Shown here: one piece after another, positions 1 through 6,108 of the stretch | Position numbering within the stretch: the first letter of the stretch is position 1 | How the letters are laid out: the number at the start of each line of letters is the position of its first letter | Source of the DNA: Hyphomicrobiales bacterium | Lineage (GTDB): Bacteria; Pseudomonadota; Alphaproteobacteria; Parvibaculales; Parvibaculaceae | Length of the DNA stretch: 6,121 nt | Assembly (NCBI GenBank): GCA_015655095.1 | Contig: JAATFR010000389.1 | Span: forward strand, 1 to 6,121 | Direction of reading: 5' to 3' | The notes under the pieces: model-generated | The model's database searches: none | Told to the model about the DNA's origin: nothing | Seen by the model: the letters and a program-made list of their open reading frames with translations, nothing else | Made by a program: the position numbers and the translations under genes

Positions 1-465
1 CCCGTTGATGATGAAATCATCGCCATCCTCGACCGCATGGGTTTGCAGGGAAGCCAGATCAGAGCCAGAGCCCGGCTCCGAATAACCCTGACACCAGACG
101 ATTTCGCCGCGCAGTGTCGGCTTGATCCATTTCGCTTTCTGCTCAGGCGTTCCCAGTTCCAGCAGCGTCGGCACAAACATGGAAATGCCCTGATTGGCAA
201 GCCCCGTCGGCACCCCGGCCTTTGTGAATTCCTCGGCGATGATGCGGGATTCCAGAATGTCCGGTTCCGCGCCAAAACCTCCATATTCCTTGGGGATGGT
301 GCGGGCGGCGTAACCGTTCTCGATCAGCAGTCCCTGCCAGGCGATCACGTCGTCCGCGGGACGCGATACACCGAAACGGCGAGGCGCCTGATCCTTGTGC
401 GCCTCGATAAAGCGGCGCACGTCCGCGCGAAAAGCCTCATATTTCGGCCCGTAACTGAGATCCAT
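1..465 (-). CDS. Acyl-CoA dehydrogenase, N-terminal part (truncated by the window edge)
   Basis: This is the first 155 codons of an acyl-CoA dehydrogenase, a flavoenzyme that makes the alpha-beta double bond of an acyl-CoA and passes electrons to ETF. I read it by reverse-complementing 1-465; the frame stays open to the window edge, so the C-terminal half, with the catalytic glutamate and most FAD contacts, is not visible. The N-terminal helical domain spans about residues 1-120 and includes IPKEYGGFGAEP (58-69), typical of the family. Residues 127-139 (GYSEPGSGSDLAS) match the first acyl-CoA dehydrogenase signature, with Tyr where Leu/Ile/Val/Met is usual. Translation starts at 465, 6 nt after a strong AGGGGAG (472-478). 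It lies 91 nt beyond the MATE stop on the same strand, so it may be the last gene of that operon or have its own promoter. The family is clear; the acyl substrate cannot be told. Confidence 0.93.
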   Translation of the reverse strand, partial: MDLSYGPKYEAFRADVRRFIEAHKDQAPRRFGVSRPADDVIAWQGLLIENGYAARTIPKEYGGFGAEPDILESRIIAEEFTKAGVPTGLANQGISMFVPTLLELGTPEQKAKWIKPTLRGEIVWCQGYSEPGSGSDLASLQTHAVEDGDDFIING

Positions 466-471
466 GTCTCA

Positions 472-478
472 CTCCCCT
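472..478 (-). promoter_or_regulatory. Ribosome binding site of the acyl-CoA dehydrogenase gene
   Basis: On the minus strand this reads AGGGGAG, 6 nt before the ATG at 465. It fixes the start of a gene whose reading frame is open at the window edge. Confidence 0.8.
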
Positions 479-479
479 G

Positions 480-494
480 AAACCTTTTAGGTTT
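480..494. promoter_or_regulatory. Palindrome AAACCT-N3-AGGTTT, possible operator
   Basis: A perfect 6-bp inverted repeat (AAACCT at 480-485, AGGTTT at 489-494) with a 3-nt spacer sits directly upstream of the acyl-CoA dehydrogenase ribosome binding site, in the 91-nt gap after the MATE gene. It is the most AT-rich part of that gap. Its position would suit a repressor site or a 5'-leader hairpin. I could not find a convincing -35/-10 pair next to it, so its role is inferred from symmetry and position only. Confidence 0.3.
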
Positions 495-556
495 TGTTGG
501 GGGCGAGTTTACCGGCAAAGGCCGGATCGTCCAGCCCATCAATCCGGTGATGGTCT

Positions 557-1957
557 TCAGCGCCGTTCGCGAAACCAGACGCCGGACCCCACGGCCGCGA
601 GCAGGCCCACGCCATAAAGGACCAGCCCCACCGCCAGCGCAGCGAAAAGCCAGTTGAGCGAGCCAGTCAGACGCAACGTCAACCAGCCGCCTCCGACCGC
701 GACGACCACGCGGCATGCGCCCGCCAGCAATGGCCATAAAAGACGTCCGGCCCCTTGGGAGGCAAAATAAAGGGCAAGTCCCATGCCAAAAAATCCGAAG
801 GTCGGGCCCACGATTCGCAGATAGACGGCTCCGGTTTCCATCATTTGAGGGTCGGCGCTGAACAGCGACAGCCACGCATGCGGCCAGATCGCCGCCACGA
901 TGCCGACCGTTTCCGTTATGGCGAACGCGATGCCTGCACCGGTAAAGGCGATGCGCAGCGCGCGCGCCGTCTGGCCTGCGCCGATATTGGTGCCGACCAG
1001 CGCCATCAGTGGCGCACCCAGCCCGAACACAACCGGGATCAGCAGATATTCAAGCCGCGCGCCGGTACCATAGCCGGCAACCGCCTGTGCGCCCGCATAG
1101 CTCGCGACGAGCGAGGTCGCCAGAATGATGGTGAAATTGGTCTGCAGCGCGCTCACCGCCGCAACGGCGCCTACGCGCAGCACATCACTGAACAACACCC
1201 ATTGCAGCCGTGCAAAGGTGAAGCGCGCCAGGTTGCGCCCGGAGAGCACATACCAGCCAAGAAGAACCATCACGAGCGCGTTGCTGAGCACAAGGGCTGT
1301 GCCGCCACCCGCGACGCCCATGGCGGGAACCGGACCCCATCCGAAAATCAGCAGCGGCGAGAGGGGAACAAGGATAATCACGCTGATGCAGATGGCTCCG
1401 GCCGGAAGAGACATATTGCCGGTGCCGCGAATCACGCTGGCAAACGCATTCATTAGCCAAAGAAAAATACTGCCCCCGAACACAATATTGGAATAGGTGA
1501 CAGCCGCCTCCAGTTCCGCGCCCCGGCCGCCGAGCAGCCGGTAAAAAGGCGTGCCGAAGACGATCATCACCACCGAGAAAAACAGGGCGAAACCGATATT
1601 GATCAGGATAGCATGGAGCACGAGAGCGTTGGCCGTTTCGCGCCGCCCGCCGCCGAGCGAGCGGGCGATGGCCGAGGAAATGCCGCCGCCGATCGCACCA
1701 CCCGAGACCATCTGGATCAGCATCACGCCGGGGAAAACCAGCGCCATTCCGGCCAGCACGTCGGTGCCGAGATGGGATAGCCACCATGTCTCAATCAGGC
1801 CGGTGAAGGCCTGCGCCAGCATGACCAGCACATTGGGCAAGGCCATGCGGATCAGCGTTGGAACGATAGGACCATGCAACAGCCTGTAGGTGCGCGGCTC
1901 CATCGGCGGAGCGGTGACTTCCGCCGGTTCAGCCTGCCCGATGCTGATCTCGCTCAT
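557..1957 (-). CDS. MATE family efflux transporter (drug/cation antiporter)
   Basis: A 466-residue inner-membrane protein with about 12 hydrophobic segments, the usual size for MATE exporters, which expel drugs or metabolites in exchange for H+ or Na+. After a polar N-terminus (1-30), the first bundle covers about 33-238 and the second about 258-460, as expected for the internally duplicated MATE fold. Family-like features are SHLGTDVLAG (61-70) after helix 1, RGTGN (177-181), NIGAGQ (324-329) and QGAGR (401-405). Glu56 stands where NorM-type proteins usually have the ion-coupling Asp of helix 1. The ATG at 1957 follows the thiolase TGA by 3 nt (TGAGGCATG), so translation is probably coupled; the best ribosome binding site is GAGG at 1969-1972, 11 nt away, inside the thiolase end. 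Met19 is a possible later start but has no better site. The family is confident; the substrate is unknown, and toxic pathway compounds are a guess from context. Confidence 0.92.
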   Translation of the reverse strand: MSEISIGQAEPAEVTAPPMEPRTYRLLHGPIVPTLIRMALPNVLVMLAQAFTGLIETWWLSHLGTDVLAGMALVFPGVMLIQMVSGGAIGGGISSAIARSLGGGRRETANALVLHAILINIGFALFFSVVMIVFGTPFYRLLGGRGAELEAAVTYSNIVFGGSIFLWLMNAFASVIRGTGNMSLPAGAICISVIILVPLSPLLIFGWGPVPAMGVAGGGTALVLSNALVMVLLGWYVLSGRNLARFTFARLQWVLFSDVLRVGAVAAVSALQTNFTIILATSLVASYAGAQAVAGYGTGARLEYLLIPVVFGLGAPLMALVGTNIGAGQTARALRIAFTGAGIAFAITETVGIVAAIWPHAWLSLFSADPQMMETGAVYLRIVGPTFGFFGMGLALYFASQGAGRLLWPLLAGACRVVVAVGGGWLTLRLTGSLNWLFAALAVGLVLYGVGLLAAVGSGVWFRERR

Positions 1958-1960
1958 GCC

Positions 1961-3118
1961 TCAGACAGCCTCAAGAATGGTGGCGATGCCCTGCCCGCCG
2001 CCGATGCACTGGGTGGAGAGCGCATAGCGCTTGCCCTCGCGCTTCAGCAACTGGGCGGCCTTGCCGGTGATGCGCGCGCCCGTCGCACCCAGCGGGTGGC
2101 CGAGCGCCAGCGCGCCGCCATCGAGATTGACCTTGCTGCGGGGAATATTGAGTTCGCGCAGACAGGCGACGGACTGGCTGCCGAACGCCTCGTTGATCTC
2201 GACCACATCGATCTCGTCAACCGTAAGCCCGGCACGCGCCAGCGCCTTGCGCGTGGCCGGAACGGGACCCATGCCCATGATCTCGGGCGGGCATCCGGCC
2301 ACCGCCACGGAGCGGATGCGTGCGAGGACGTTGAGAGAATTGCGCTCCGCATACTCCTCCGAACAGACGAGAACGGCCGCCGCGCCATCCGTCAGCGGCG
2401 AGGAGGTGCCAGCCGTCACGCTGCCCTCGGGCCGGAAGGCGGGCTTCAACCCTGCAAGCCCTTCAAGCGTCGTCGAGGGACGAAGACAGCCATCCGTATC
2501 GACAAGCCCGTTGGGCGTGCTGATCGCGATGATCTCGTCGCTCAGCTTGCCCGCGGCCTGGGCGGCGGCAGCCTTCTGCTGGGACTCGAATGCAAGCTGC
2601 TCCTGATCGGCGCGACTGACCCTATATTGCCCGGCAACATTCTCCGCCGTCTCGCCCATGGCGATATAGGCTTCGGTCATCAGTTCAGCGTCAGGAAACT
2701 TCGCCCCGCAAAAGCGGGGATTGGGCGAGAAATTGAAACCACCCTGAGGCACGCGGGTCATCGACTCCACGCCTGCGCAGATAAACGCATCGCCCGCGCC
2801 GATGGCGATCTGCCCGGCTGCGATATGGATGGCATACATGGATGAACCGCAGAAGCGGTTCACCGTCGCGCCGGCCACGCTGATTGGCAGACCGGCCAGC
2901 AGCACCGCGATCCGGGCGATATTGTTGCCCTGCTCGGCCTCGGGATAGGCACAACCCATCACCACATCCTCGATCGTACCTGGATCAATCCTGGAGCGCT
3001 CAACCAGCGCCTTGATCGCAGCGGCGGCGAGATCGTCCGGACGGATATCGACCAGCGCGCCCTTACGGGCGAAATGAAAGGGCGTGCGGACATATTCCGT
3101 GATAACGGCTGAACGCAT
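1961..3118 (-). CDS. Acetyl-CoA acyltransferase (thiolase, FadA-like)
   Basis: A 385-residue thiolase, normal length for the family. It cleaves 3-ketoacyl-CoA with CoA to acetyl-CoA and a shortened acyl-CoA, the last step of beta-oxidation; biosynthetic condensation is possible in principle. All catalytic parts are visible: nucleophile Cys90 in NRFCGSSM (87-94), NEAF (309-312), GGALALGHPLGATGAR (334-349) with His341, and Cys371 in CIGGGQG (371-377). GTSSPLTDGAAAVL (237-250) and MGMGPVPA (281-288) resemble degradative FadA thiolases more than PhaA-type enzymes. The start at 3118 is supported by AAGGAG 8 nt upstream. It lies 57 nt after the thioesterase gene and 3 nt before the MATE gene, so it is probably cotranscribed with both. 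It need not be the FadB partner, as no FadB-like gene is seen. The family is very sure; the chain length or ring-derived substrate is unknown. Confidence 0.96.
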   Translation of the reverse strand: MRSAVITEYVRTPFHFARKGALVDIRPDDLAAAAIKALVERSRIDPGTIEDVVMGCAYPEAEQGNNIARIAVLLAGLPISVAGATVNRFCGSSMYAIHIAAGQIAIGAGDAFICAGVESMTRVPQGGFNFSPNPRFCGAKFPDAELMTEAYIAMGETAENVAGQYRVSRADQEQLAFESQQKAAAAQAAGKLSDEIIAISTPNGLVDTDGCLRPSTTLEGLAGLKPAFRPEGSVTAGTSSPLTDGAAAVLVCSEEYAERNSLNVLARIRSVAVAGCPPEIMGMGPVPATRKALARAGLTVDEIDVVEINEAFGSQSVACLRELNIPRSKVNLDGGALALGHPLGATGARITGKAAQLLKREGKRYALSTQCIGGGQGIATILEAV

Positions 3119-3126
3119 GATCGTTA

Positions 3127-3132
3127 CTCCTT
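3127..3132 (-). promoter_or_regulatory. Ribosome binding site of the thiolase gene
   Basis: On the minus strand this reads AAGGAG (within CCAAGGAG), 8 nt before the thiolase ATG at 3118. It is a near-consensus site and suggests strong translation of this gene. The rest of the 57-nt gap (3119-3175) holds no clear hairpin or promoter. Confidence 0.85.
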
Positions 3133-3175
3133 GGTATTAAGGGAATTCGGCTGATGGCGGCGCGGGGCCATCATC

Positions 3176-3625
3176 TCATCGCGCGAAAACCAGCAGCGTC
3201 GAAGTGGCCGAGGCGATCAGGCGGCCCGACATATCCGTGATCCGCCCTTCGGAAAAAGCGGCCCGGCGGCCAAAACTGACGACAAGCCCTTCCGCCCTGA
3301 TCAATCCGGTTTCCGCCGTCATTGCCCGGTGATAGGCCACCTTCAGCTCCAGCGTTGTGTAGGCCTGATCCGGCGCGAGGCGGGAGTGAACGGCACAACC
3401 GCAGGCTGAATCGAGCAGCGTCGCCGCATAGCCGCCATGAATGGTGCCGATGGGGTTGAAAGCATGGGGACCGGGAATTCCCTCGAAAACCGCACGCCCC
3501 TCCTCGATTTCCACCAGATTGATATCGAGCGACTGGGCAATGCCCGGCCGCCGCCCCGCGGCGATCATCGCCTGCATCTGCTCAAGGCCTGTCAGGCCCG
3601 CCTCCGTCTCGTTGAAGAGATTCAT
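3176..3625 (-). CDS. PaaI-type hotdog-fold acyl-CoA thioesterase
   Basis: A 149-residue cytoplasmic protein of the PaaI/4HBT hotdog superfamily, whose members hydrolyse acyl- or aryl-CoA thioesters and usually act as multimers. The core runs about 48-147. The diagnostic stretch is NPIGTIHGGYAATLLDSACG (57-76), with Asn57, the HGG turn at 63-65 and Asp72, which fit the catalytic Asn/His/Asp positions of PaaI enzymes. The later strands TTLELKVAYHRA (90-101) and GRRAAFSEGRITD (119-131) also fit. The ATG at 3625 overlaps the tetR stop as ATGA, and GGAGGG (3632-3637) lies 6 nt upstream inside tetR, so the two are translationally coupled. In this setting it may release CoA from stalled intermediates or hydrolyse one specific pathway acyl-CoA. 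The family is strong; the substrate is unknown, and aromatic (PaaI-like) and aliphatic CoA esters are both possible. Confidence 0.9.
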   Translation of the reverse strand: MNLFNETEAGLTGLEQMQAMIAAGRRPGIAQSLDINLVEIEEGRAVFEGIPGPHAFNPIGTIHGGYAATLLDSACGCAVHSRLAPDQAYTTLELKVAYHRAMTAETGLIRAEGLVVSFGRRAAFSEGRITDMSGRLIASATSTLLVFAR

Positions 3626-4215
3626 GACCGGCCCTCCAGCCCAAGGCGCTGTTTGAGGGCAGCGCGGGAATGATCAAGGATTTTCCTGGAAAGAGTTGCG
3701 TCTTCCGTCGCGCGAGACAGCATCAGCGCGCCCACAAGCTCGCTTAAAACGGATGAAGCCAGAGCATTCGGACCTTCATATCCCAAAGCATCCAACTTGC
3801 CTGCGAGAGCCTTGCTCAAGCGGTTGAAACCGGCGGTGAAACTGGTGCGGGCCGTGGGTCCCAACCGGGACAGATCGCCGGAAAGCGCCGCCAGCGGACA
3901 GCCAATGGCGCGCGAGTCGCGGTGGCGTTGCGAGAGATAGAAATCGATATAGGCGACGAGAGCCGGAGCCGGGGGCAGATCCCCCATCACTTTTCCAACA
4001 ACGGAACTTGCCTCGTCGAACACATAAGCCACTGTCTCAGCGATGAAATCGTCTCTGGATTTGAAATGGGCGTAGAAGCCGCCATGAGTCAGGCCCGCGC
4101 TCGCCATGATCCCGGCCACGCTGATCTGATCGGGGCCATTGTCCTTGATCGCCCTCGCCGCCTCCTTCAGCACTTTTGCTCTGGTGCGTTCCTTATGCTC
4201 AGAATCATATCGCAT
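3622..4215 (-). CDS. TetR family transcriptional repressor
   Basis: A 197-residue TetR-type regulator, the usual length. The N-terminal DNA-binding domain covers about 5-60; its helix-turn-helix is ISVAGIMASAGLTHGGFYAHF (31-51), followed by KSRDDF. The C-terminal ligand and dimer domain contains GCPLAALSGDL (105-115), common in one TetR subgroup. The frame is open back to an ATG at 4290, but I chose the ATG at 4215. GGAAGG (4224-4229) lies 8 nt before it, the family's N-terminal helix begins right there, and the longer form would read through an AT-rich palindrome. The gene is the first of a probable tetR-thioesterase-thiolase-MATE operon and overlaps the thioesterase by 4 nt. It most likely represses its own operon through that palindrome (4244-4270) and is released by a pathway ligand such as an acyl-CoA. 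The ligand cannot be predicted from the sequence. Confidence 0.93.
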   Translation of the reverse strand: MRYDSEHKERTRAKVLKEAARAIKDNGPDQISVAGIMASAGLTHGGFYAHFKSRDDFIAETVAYVFDEASSVVGKVMGDLPPAPALVAYIDFYLSQRHRDSRAIGCPLAALSGDLSRLGPTARTSFTAGFNRLSKALAGKLDALGYEGPNALASSVLSELVGALMLSRATEDATLSRKILDHSRAALKQRLGLEGRS

Positions 4216-4223
4216 GACAGGCG

Positions 4224-4229
4224 CCTTCC
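4224..4229 (-). promoter_or_regulatory. Ribosome binding site that decides the tetR start
   Basis: On the minus strand this reads GGAAGG, 8 nt before the ATG at 4215. It supports the 197-residue form over the 222-residue form starting at 4290. Confidence 0.7.
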
Positions 4230-4243
4230 GATTTTCATGGTCT

Positions 4244-4270
4244 TTATATGATGTATGTAATATCATATAA
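4244..4270. promoter_or_regulatory. Probable TetR operator: perfect 9-bp inverted repeat
   Basis: TTATATGAT (4244-4252) and ATCATATAA (4262-4270) are exact reverse complements separated by 9 nt, with one further T/A pair inside the spacer (4254/4260). This 27-bp symmetric site is very AT-rich in an otherwise GC-rich window and ends 28 nt before the tetR ATG, which is where autoregulating TetR proteins bind. A weak sigma70-like promoter overlaps it on the minus strand: TTGAGT (4283-4278), a 17-nt spacer, then TTACAT (4260-4255). A bound repressor would cover the spacer, the -10 and the start point. Binding by the adjacent TetR is inferred; the symmetry is seen directly. Confidence 0.7.
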
Positions 4271-4325
4271 GGCCCGAACTCAAGAGGCATCAGACAGAAT
4301 GTCGAAGCAGGATTTTCAAGTCTTC

Positions 4326-4356
4326 GCGCGCAAGGCTCATCGAGAACCCTGCGCGC
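4326..4356 (-). terminator. GC-rich hairpin after the GMC gene, possible terminator
   Basis: Arms GCGCGCAGGG and CCTTGCGCGC (minus-strand reading) pair over 10 positions with one G-U wobble. Inside the 11-nt loop, CTC and GAG can add three more pairs. The hairpin starts 9 nt after the GMC stop codon and lies upstream of the tetR promoter region, the right place to separate two transcripts. No T-run follows (the next bases are GAAGACTTG), so it is not a standard intrinsic terminator. It may instead slow the polymerase or protect the mRNA 3' end. Confidence 0.45.
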
Positions 4357-4365
4357 GGCAACAGC

Positions 4366-6078
4366 CTACCGGCTGACGAGTTCCAGACCGCGTGCCGACG
4401 TCGCCTCCGAGGCCCGGGCGAGCGCAGGCTTGCCAAGGATCATGTCCGCGGCTTTCTCGGCGATCATGATCGTGGGCGCATTCGTATTGCCTGAAACCAG
4501 TCGCGGCATGATAGAGGCATCCACCACCCTCAGTCCCTCAACTCCATAAACCCGCAATTGCGGATCGACCACGGCATTGGGGCCATGGCCCATCTGGCAG
4601 GTGCCGACCGGATGATAGATCGTGCTTCCCGTATTCTGGGCAAAGGTCAGCAAATCCTCGTCGCTCTGCGTGCCTGCGCCCGGCAACAGTTCATTTTCGA
4701 TATAGACCTGAAGAGCTGGTTGTTCCGCAATCTTGCGGGCCCATTTGAGCGCGGCGACGGCAACTTCGCGATCCAGCGGATCACTCAGATAGTTCGGAAC
4801 GATAGAAGGATAGACAGACGGATCGGACGACCGTATCCGGATATGGCCCCGGCTTTCAGGCCGCACCTGGCATGGCGCGATCGTGAGGCCCGGCAAGGTG
4901 TCCAGTTCCATGGTGCCATCCCGGGCCATGCGCTCCATGTCCATATTGGCGGGCAGGATGTGATACTGGATATCGGGATGGGCCAGCTCCGGCCGCGATT
5001 TACAGAAAACAGCGATATGCGCGGCGGAGAGCGTGAGCAGTCCCTTGCGCTGAAGCAGATATTTCAGCGTTTCGCCAAGGAACCGCCTGCCGCGCGTCAG
5101 TTCATTGACCGAAATGGTGCCGGGCTTCAGGCGGTAGATAACGCCCATGACATAGTGATCCTGCAAATTCTCGCCGACGCCGGGGAGGTCTGAGATAACC
5201 TCAATGCCGTGCTCCTTCAGCAGCGCCGCCGGGCCAATGCCGGAAAGTTGCAGAAGCTGGGGCGAATTGATCGCGCCGCCTGAAAGAATGACCTCGCGCG
5301 CGGCATGGGCCGTCCGCCTGACGCCCTTTTGCGTATATTCGACGCCAATGGCCTTCTTGCCCTCGAACAGCACGCGCCCGGCCAGCGCATGGGTCTCGAC
5401 CGTCAGGTTTTCCCGCTTCATCACGGGATGGAGATAGGCGACAGCAGCGGAATGGCGCTGGCCGTTCTTGACCGTCAGCTGGTAATAGGTCGCCCCTTCC
5501 TGATCGGCTCCATTGACGTCTTCCTTGCGCGGCAGGCCCGCCTGCTCGCAGGCGTCGATCACCGCGTCCGACACCGGATGCTTTTCCGTCACATCCGAAA
5601 CATTGAGCGGTCCGCCGGTCGCATGCCAGCCTTCGCTATCCGCCCCGCGTTCCTGATTTTCAGAACGCAGGAAATAGGGATGAACATCGTCCCAGCTCCA
5701 GCCCTCGCAGCCAAGCTGGCGCCAGTTGTCATAGTCCGCATGCTGACCGCGGATATAGAGCAGGCCGTTGATCGAGGAGGAGCCGCCCAGCACCTTGCCG
5801 CGCGGCCACATATGGACCCGCCCGCCCGAGGTCGGATCGGCTTCCGTGGGGTAAAGCCAGTTGACTTTGGGGTCTTTCAGCGTACGGGCATAGCCAACCG
5901 GCACATGGATCATCATGTTCGACATGAACTGCGAGGGTTCGTGCAGGGGGCGGTCATCGCCACCGGCTTCCAGAAGCAAAACCCTTGTTTTTCCATCCGC
6001 CGACAGCCGGTTTGCCAGCACGCAACCGGCGCTTCCGCCGCCGACGACAATATAGTCGAATCGGGAAACTTCAGACAT
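4366..6078 (-). CDS. GMC family FAD-dependent alcohol dehydrogenase (AlkJ/choline dehydrogenase-like)
   Basis: A 570-residue glucose-methanol-choline oxidoreductase, slightly longer than the usual 530-560. It oxidises an alcohol to an aldehyde using bound FAD, probably passing electrons to the respiratory chain. Visible parts are the FAD-binding start DYIVVGGGSAG (8-18) with LLLEAGG (34-40), GMC signature 1 (about 93-116, RGKVLGGSSSING), signature 2 (GGAINSPQLLQLSGI, 267-281), RPESRG (406-411) and the C-terminal catalytic block. His489 (YHPVGTCQMG) and Asn533 (SGNTNAP) are spaced like the catalytic His-Asn pair of choline oxidase. Ile103 stands where choline oxidase has its FAD-linking His, so FAD is probably non-covalent. 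There is no signal peptide. The last 20 residues are a tail past the fold. The start at 6078 has GGGAGG 4 nt upstream. It precedes the tetR operon on the same strand but is separated from it by a hairpin and a promoter region. Aliphatic, terpenoid or polyether alcohols are all possible substrates; choline is not specifically indicated. Confidence 0.95.
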   Translation of the reverse strand: MSEVSRFDYIVVGGGSAGCVLANRLSADGKTRVLLLEAGGDDRPLHEPSQFMSNMMIHVPVGYARTLKDPKVNWLYPTEADPTSGGRVHMWPRGKVLGGSSSINGLLYIRGQHADYDNWRQLGCEGWSWDDVHPYFLRSENQERGADSEGWHATGGPLNVSDVTEKHPVSDAVIDACEQAGLPRKEDVNGADQEGATYYQLTVKNGQRHSAAVAYLHPVMKRENLTVETHALAGRVLFEGKKAIGVEYTQKGVRRTAHAAREVILSGGAINSPQLLQLSGIGPAALLKEHGIEVISDLPGVGENLQDHYVMGVIYRLKPGTISVNELTRGRRFLGETLKYLLQRKGLLTLSAAHIAVFCKSRPELAHPDIQYHILPANMDMERMARDGTMELDTLPGLTIAPCQVRPESRGHIRIRSSDPSVYPSIVPNYLSDPLDREVAVAALKWARKIAEQPALQVYIENELLPGAGTQSDEDLLTFAQNTGSTIYHPVGTCQMGHGPNAVVDPQLRVYGVEGLRVVDASIMPRLVSGNTNAPTIMIAEKAADMILGKPALARASEATSARGLELVSR

Positions 6079-6082
6079 TAGA

Positions 6083-6088
6083 CCTCCC
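6083..6088 (-). promoter_or_regulatory. Ribosome binding site of the GMC dehydrogenase gene
   Basis: On the minus strand this reads GGGAGG, only 4 nt before the ATG at 6078. The spacing is short, but this ATG places the FAD-binding motif at the normal distance from the N-terminus, and no other start fits better. Confidence 0.7.
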
Positions 6089-6092
6089 AGTC

Positions 6093-6108
6093 GGCCTGTT
6101 CTCAGGCC
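6093..6108. promoter_or_regulatory. Perfect inverted repeat in the GMC gene leader, possible operator
   Basis: GGCCTG (6093-6098) and CAGGCC (6103-6108) are exact reverse complements around a 4-nt centre, 14 nt upstream of the GMC ATG. On the minus strand a -10-like TATAAC (6121-6116) comes just before it, so transcription would begin at or near the repeat; the -35 would lie outside the window. It could be a repressor site or a leader hairpin next to the ribosome binding site. It has no sequence likeness to the tetR palindrome, so the same regulator is not implied. Confidence 0.35.

Noticed and set aside
512..547. Overlapping short inverted repeats after the MATE stop (CCGGC/GCCGG at 512-525; CCGGAT/ATCCGG at 522-547)
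   Set aside because: Stems of only 5-6 bp that exclude each other, with no T-run after them. This is too weak to call a terminator in GC-rich DNA.
345..875. Minus-strand frame of 176 codons spanning the MATE end and the acyl-CoA dehydrogenase start
   Set aside because: It overlaps both real genes in another frame, is Arg-rich, and matches no family.
755..1456. Plus-strand open frame of 233 codons opposite the MATE gene
   Set aside because: The product is highly polar and low in complexity, the typical antisense image of a hydrophobic membrane protein.
1874..2845. Long plus-strand open frame of 323 codons opposite the thiolase
   Set aside because: It is antisense to a thiolase with all its catalytic motifs. 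The translation is Arg/Ala/Gly/His-rich without recognisable domains, as expected for a shadow frame in GC-rich DNA.
3119..3175. Possible promoter or terminator between the thioesterase and thiolase genes
   Set aside because: Only a 4-bp repeat (CCTT/AAGG) and the thiolase ribosome binding site are visible. The 57-nt gap is compatible with a single operon.
4216..4290. 25-residue N-terminal extension of TetR from an ATG at 4290
   Set aside because: It would translate the palindrome, lies outside the normal TetR N-terminus, and is outcompeted by the ATG at 4215 with GGAAGG 8 nt upstream.
5305..6081. Plus-strand open frame of 258 codons opposite the GMC gene
   Set aside because: It mirrors the N-terminal half of a clearly conserved GMC enzyme and shows no family motif.
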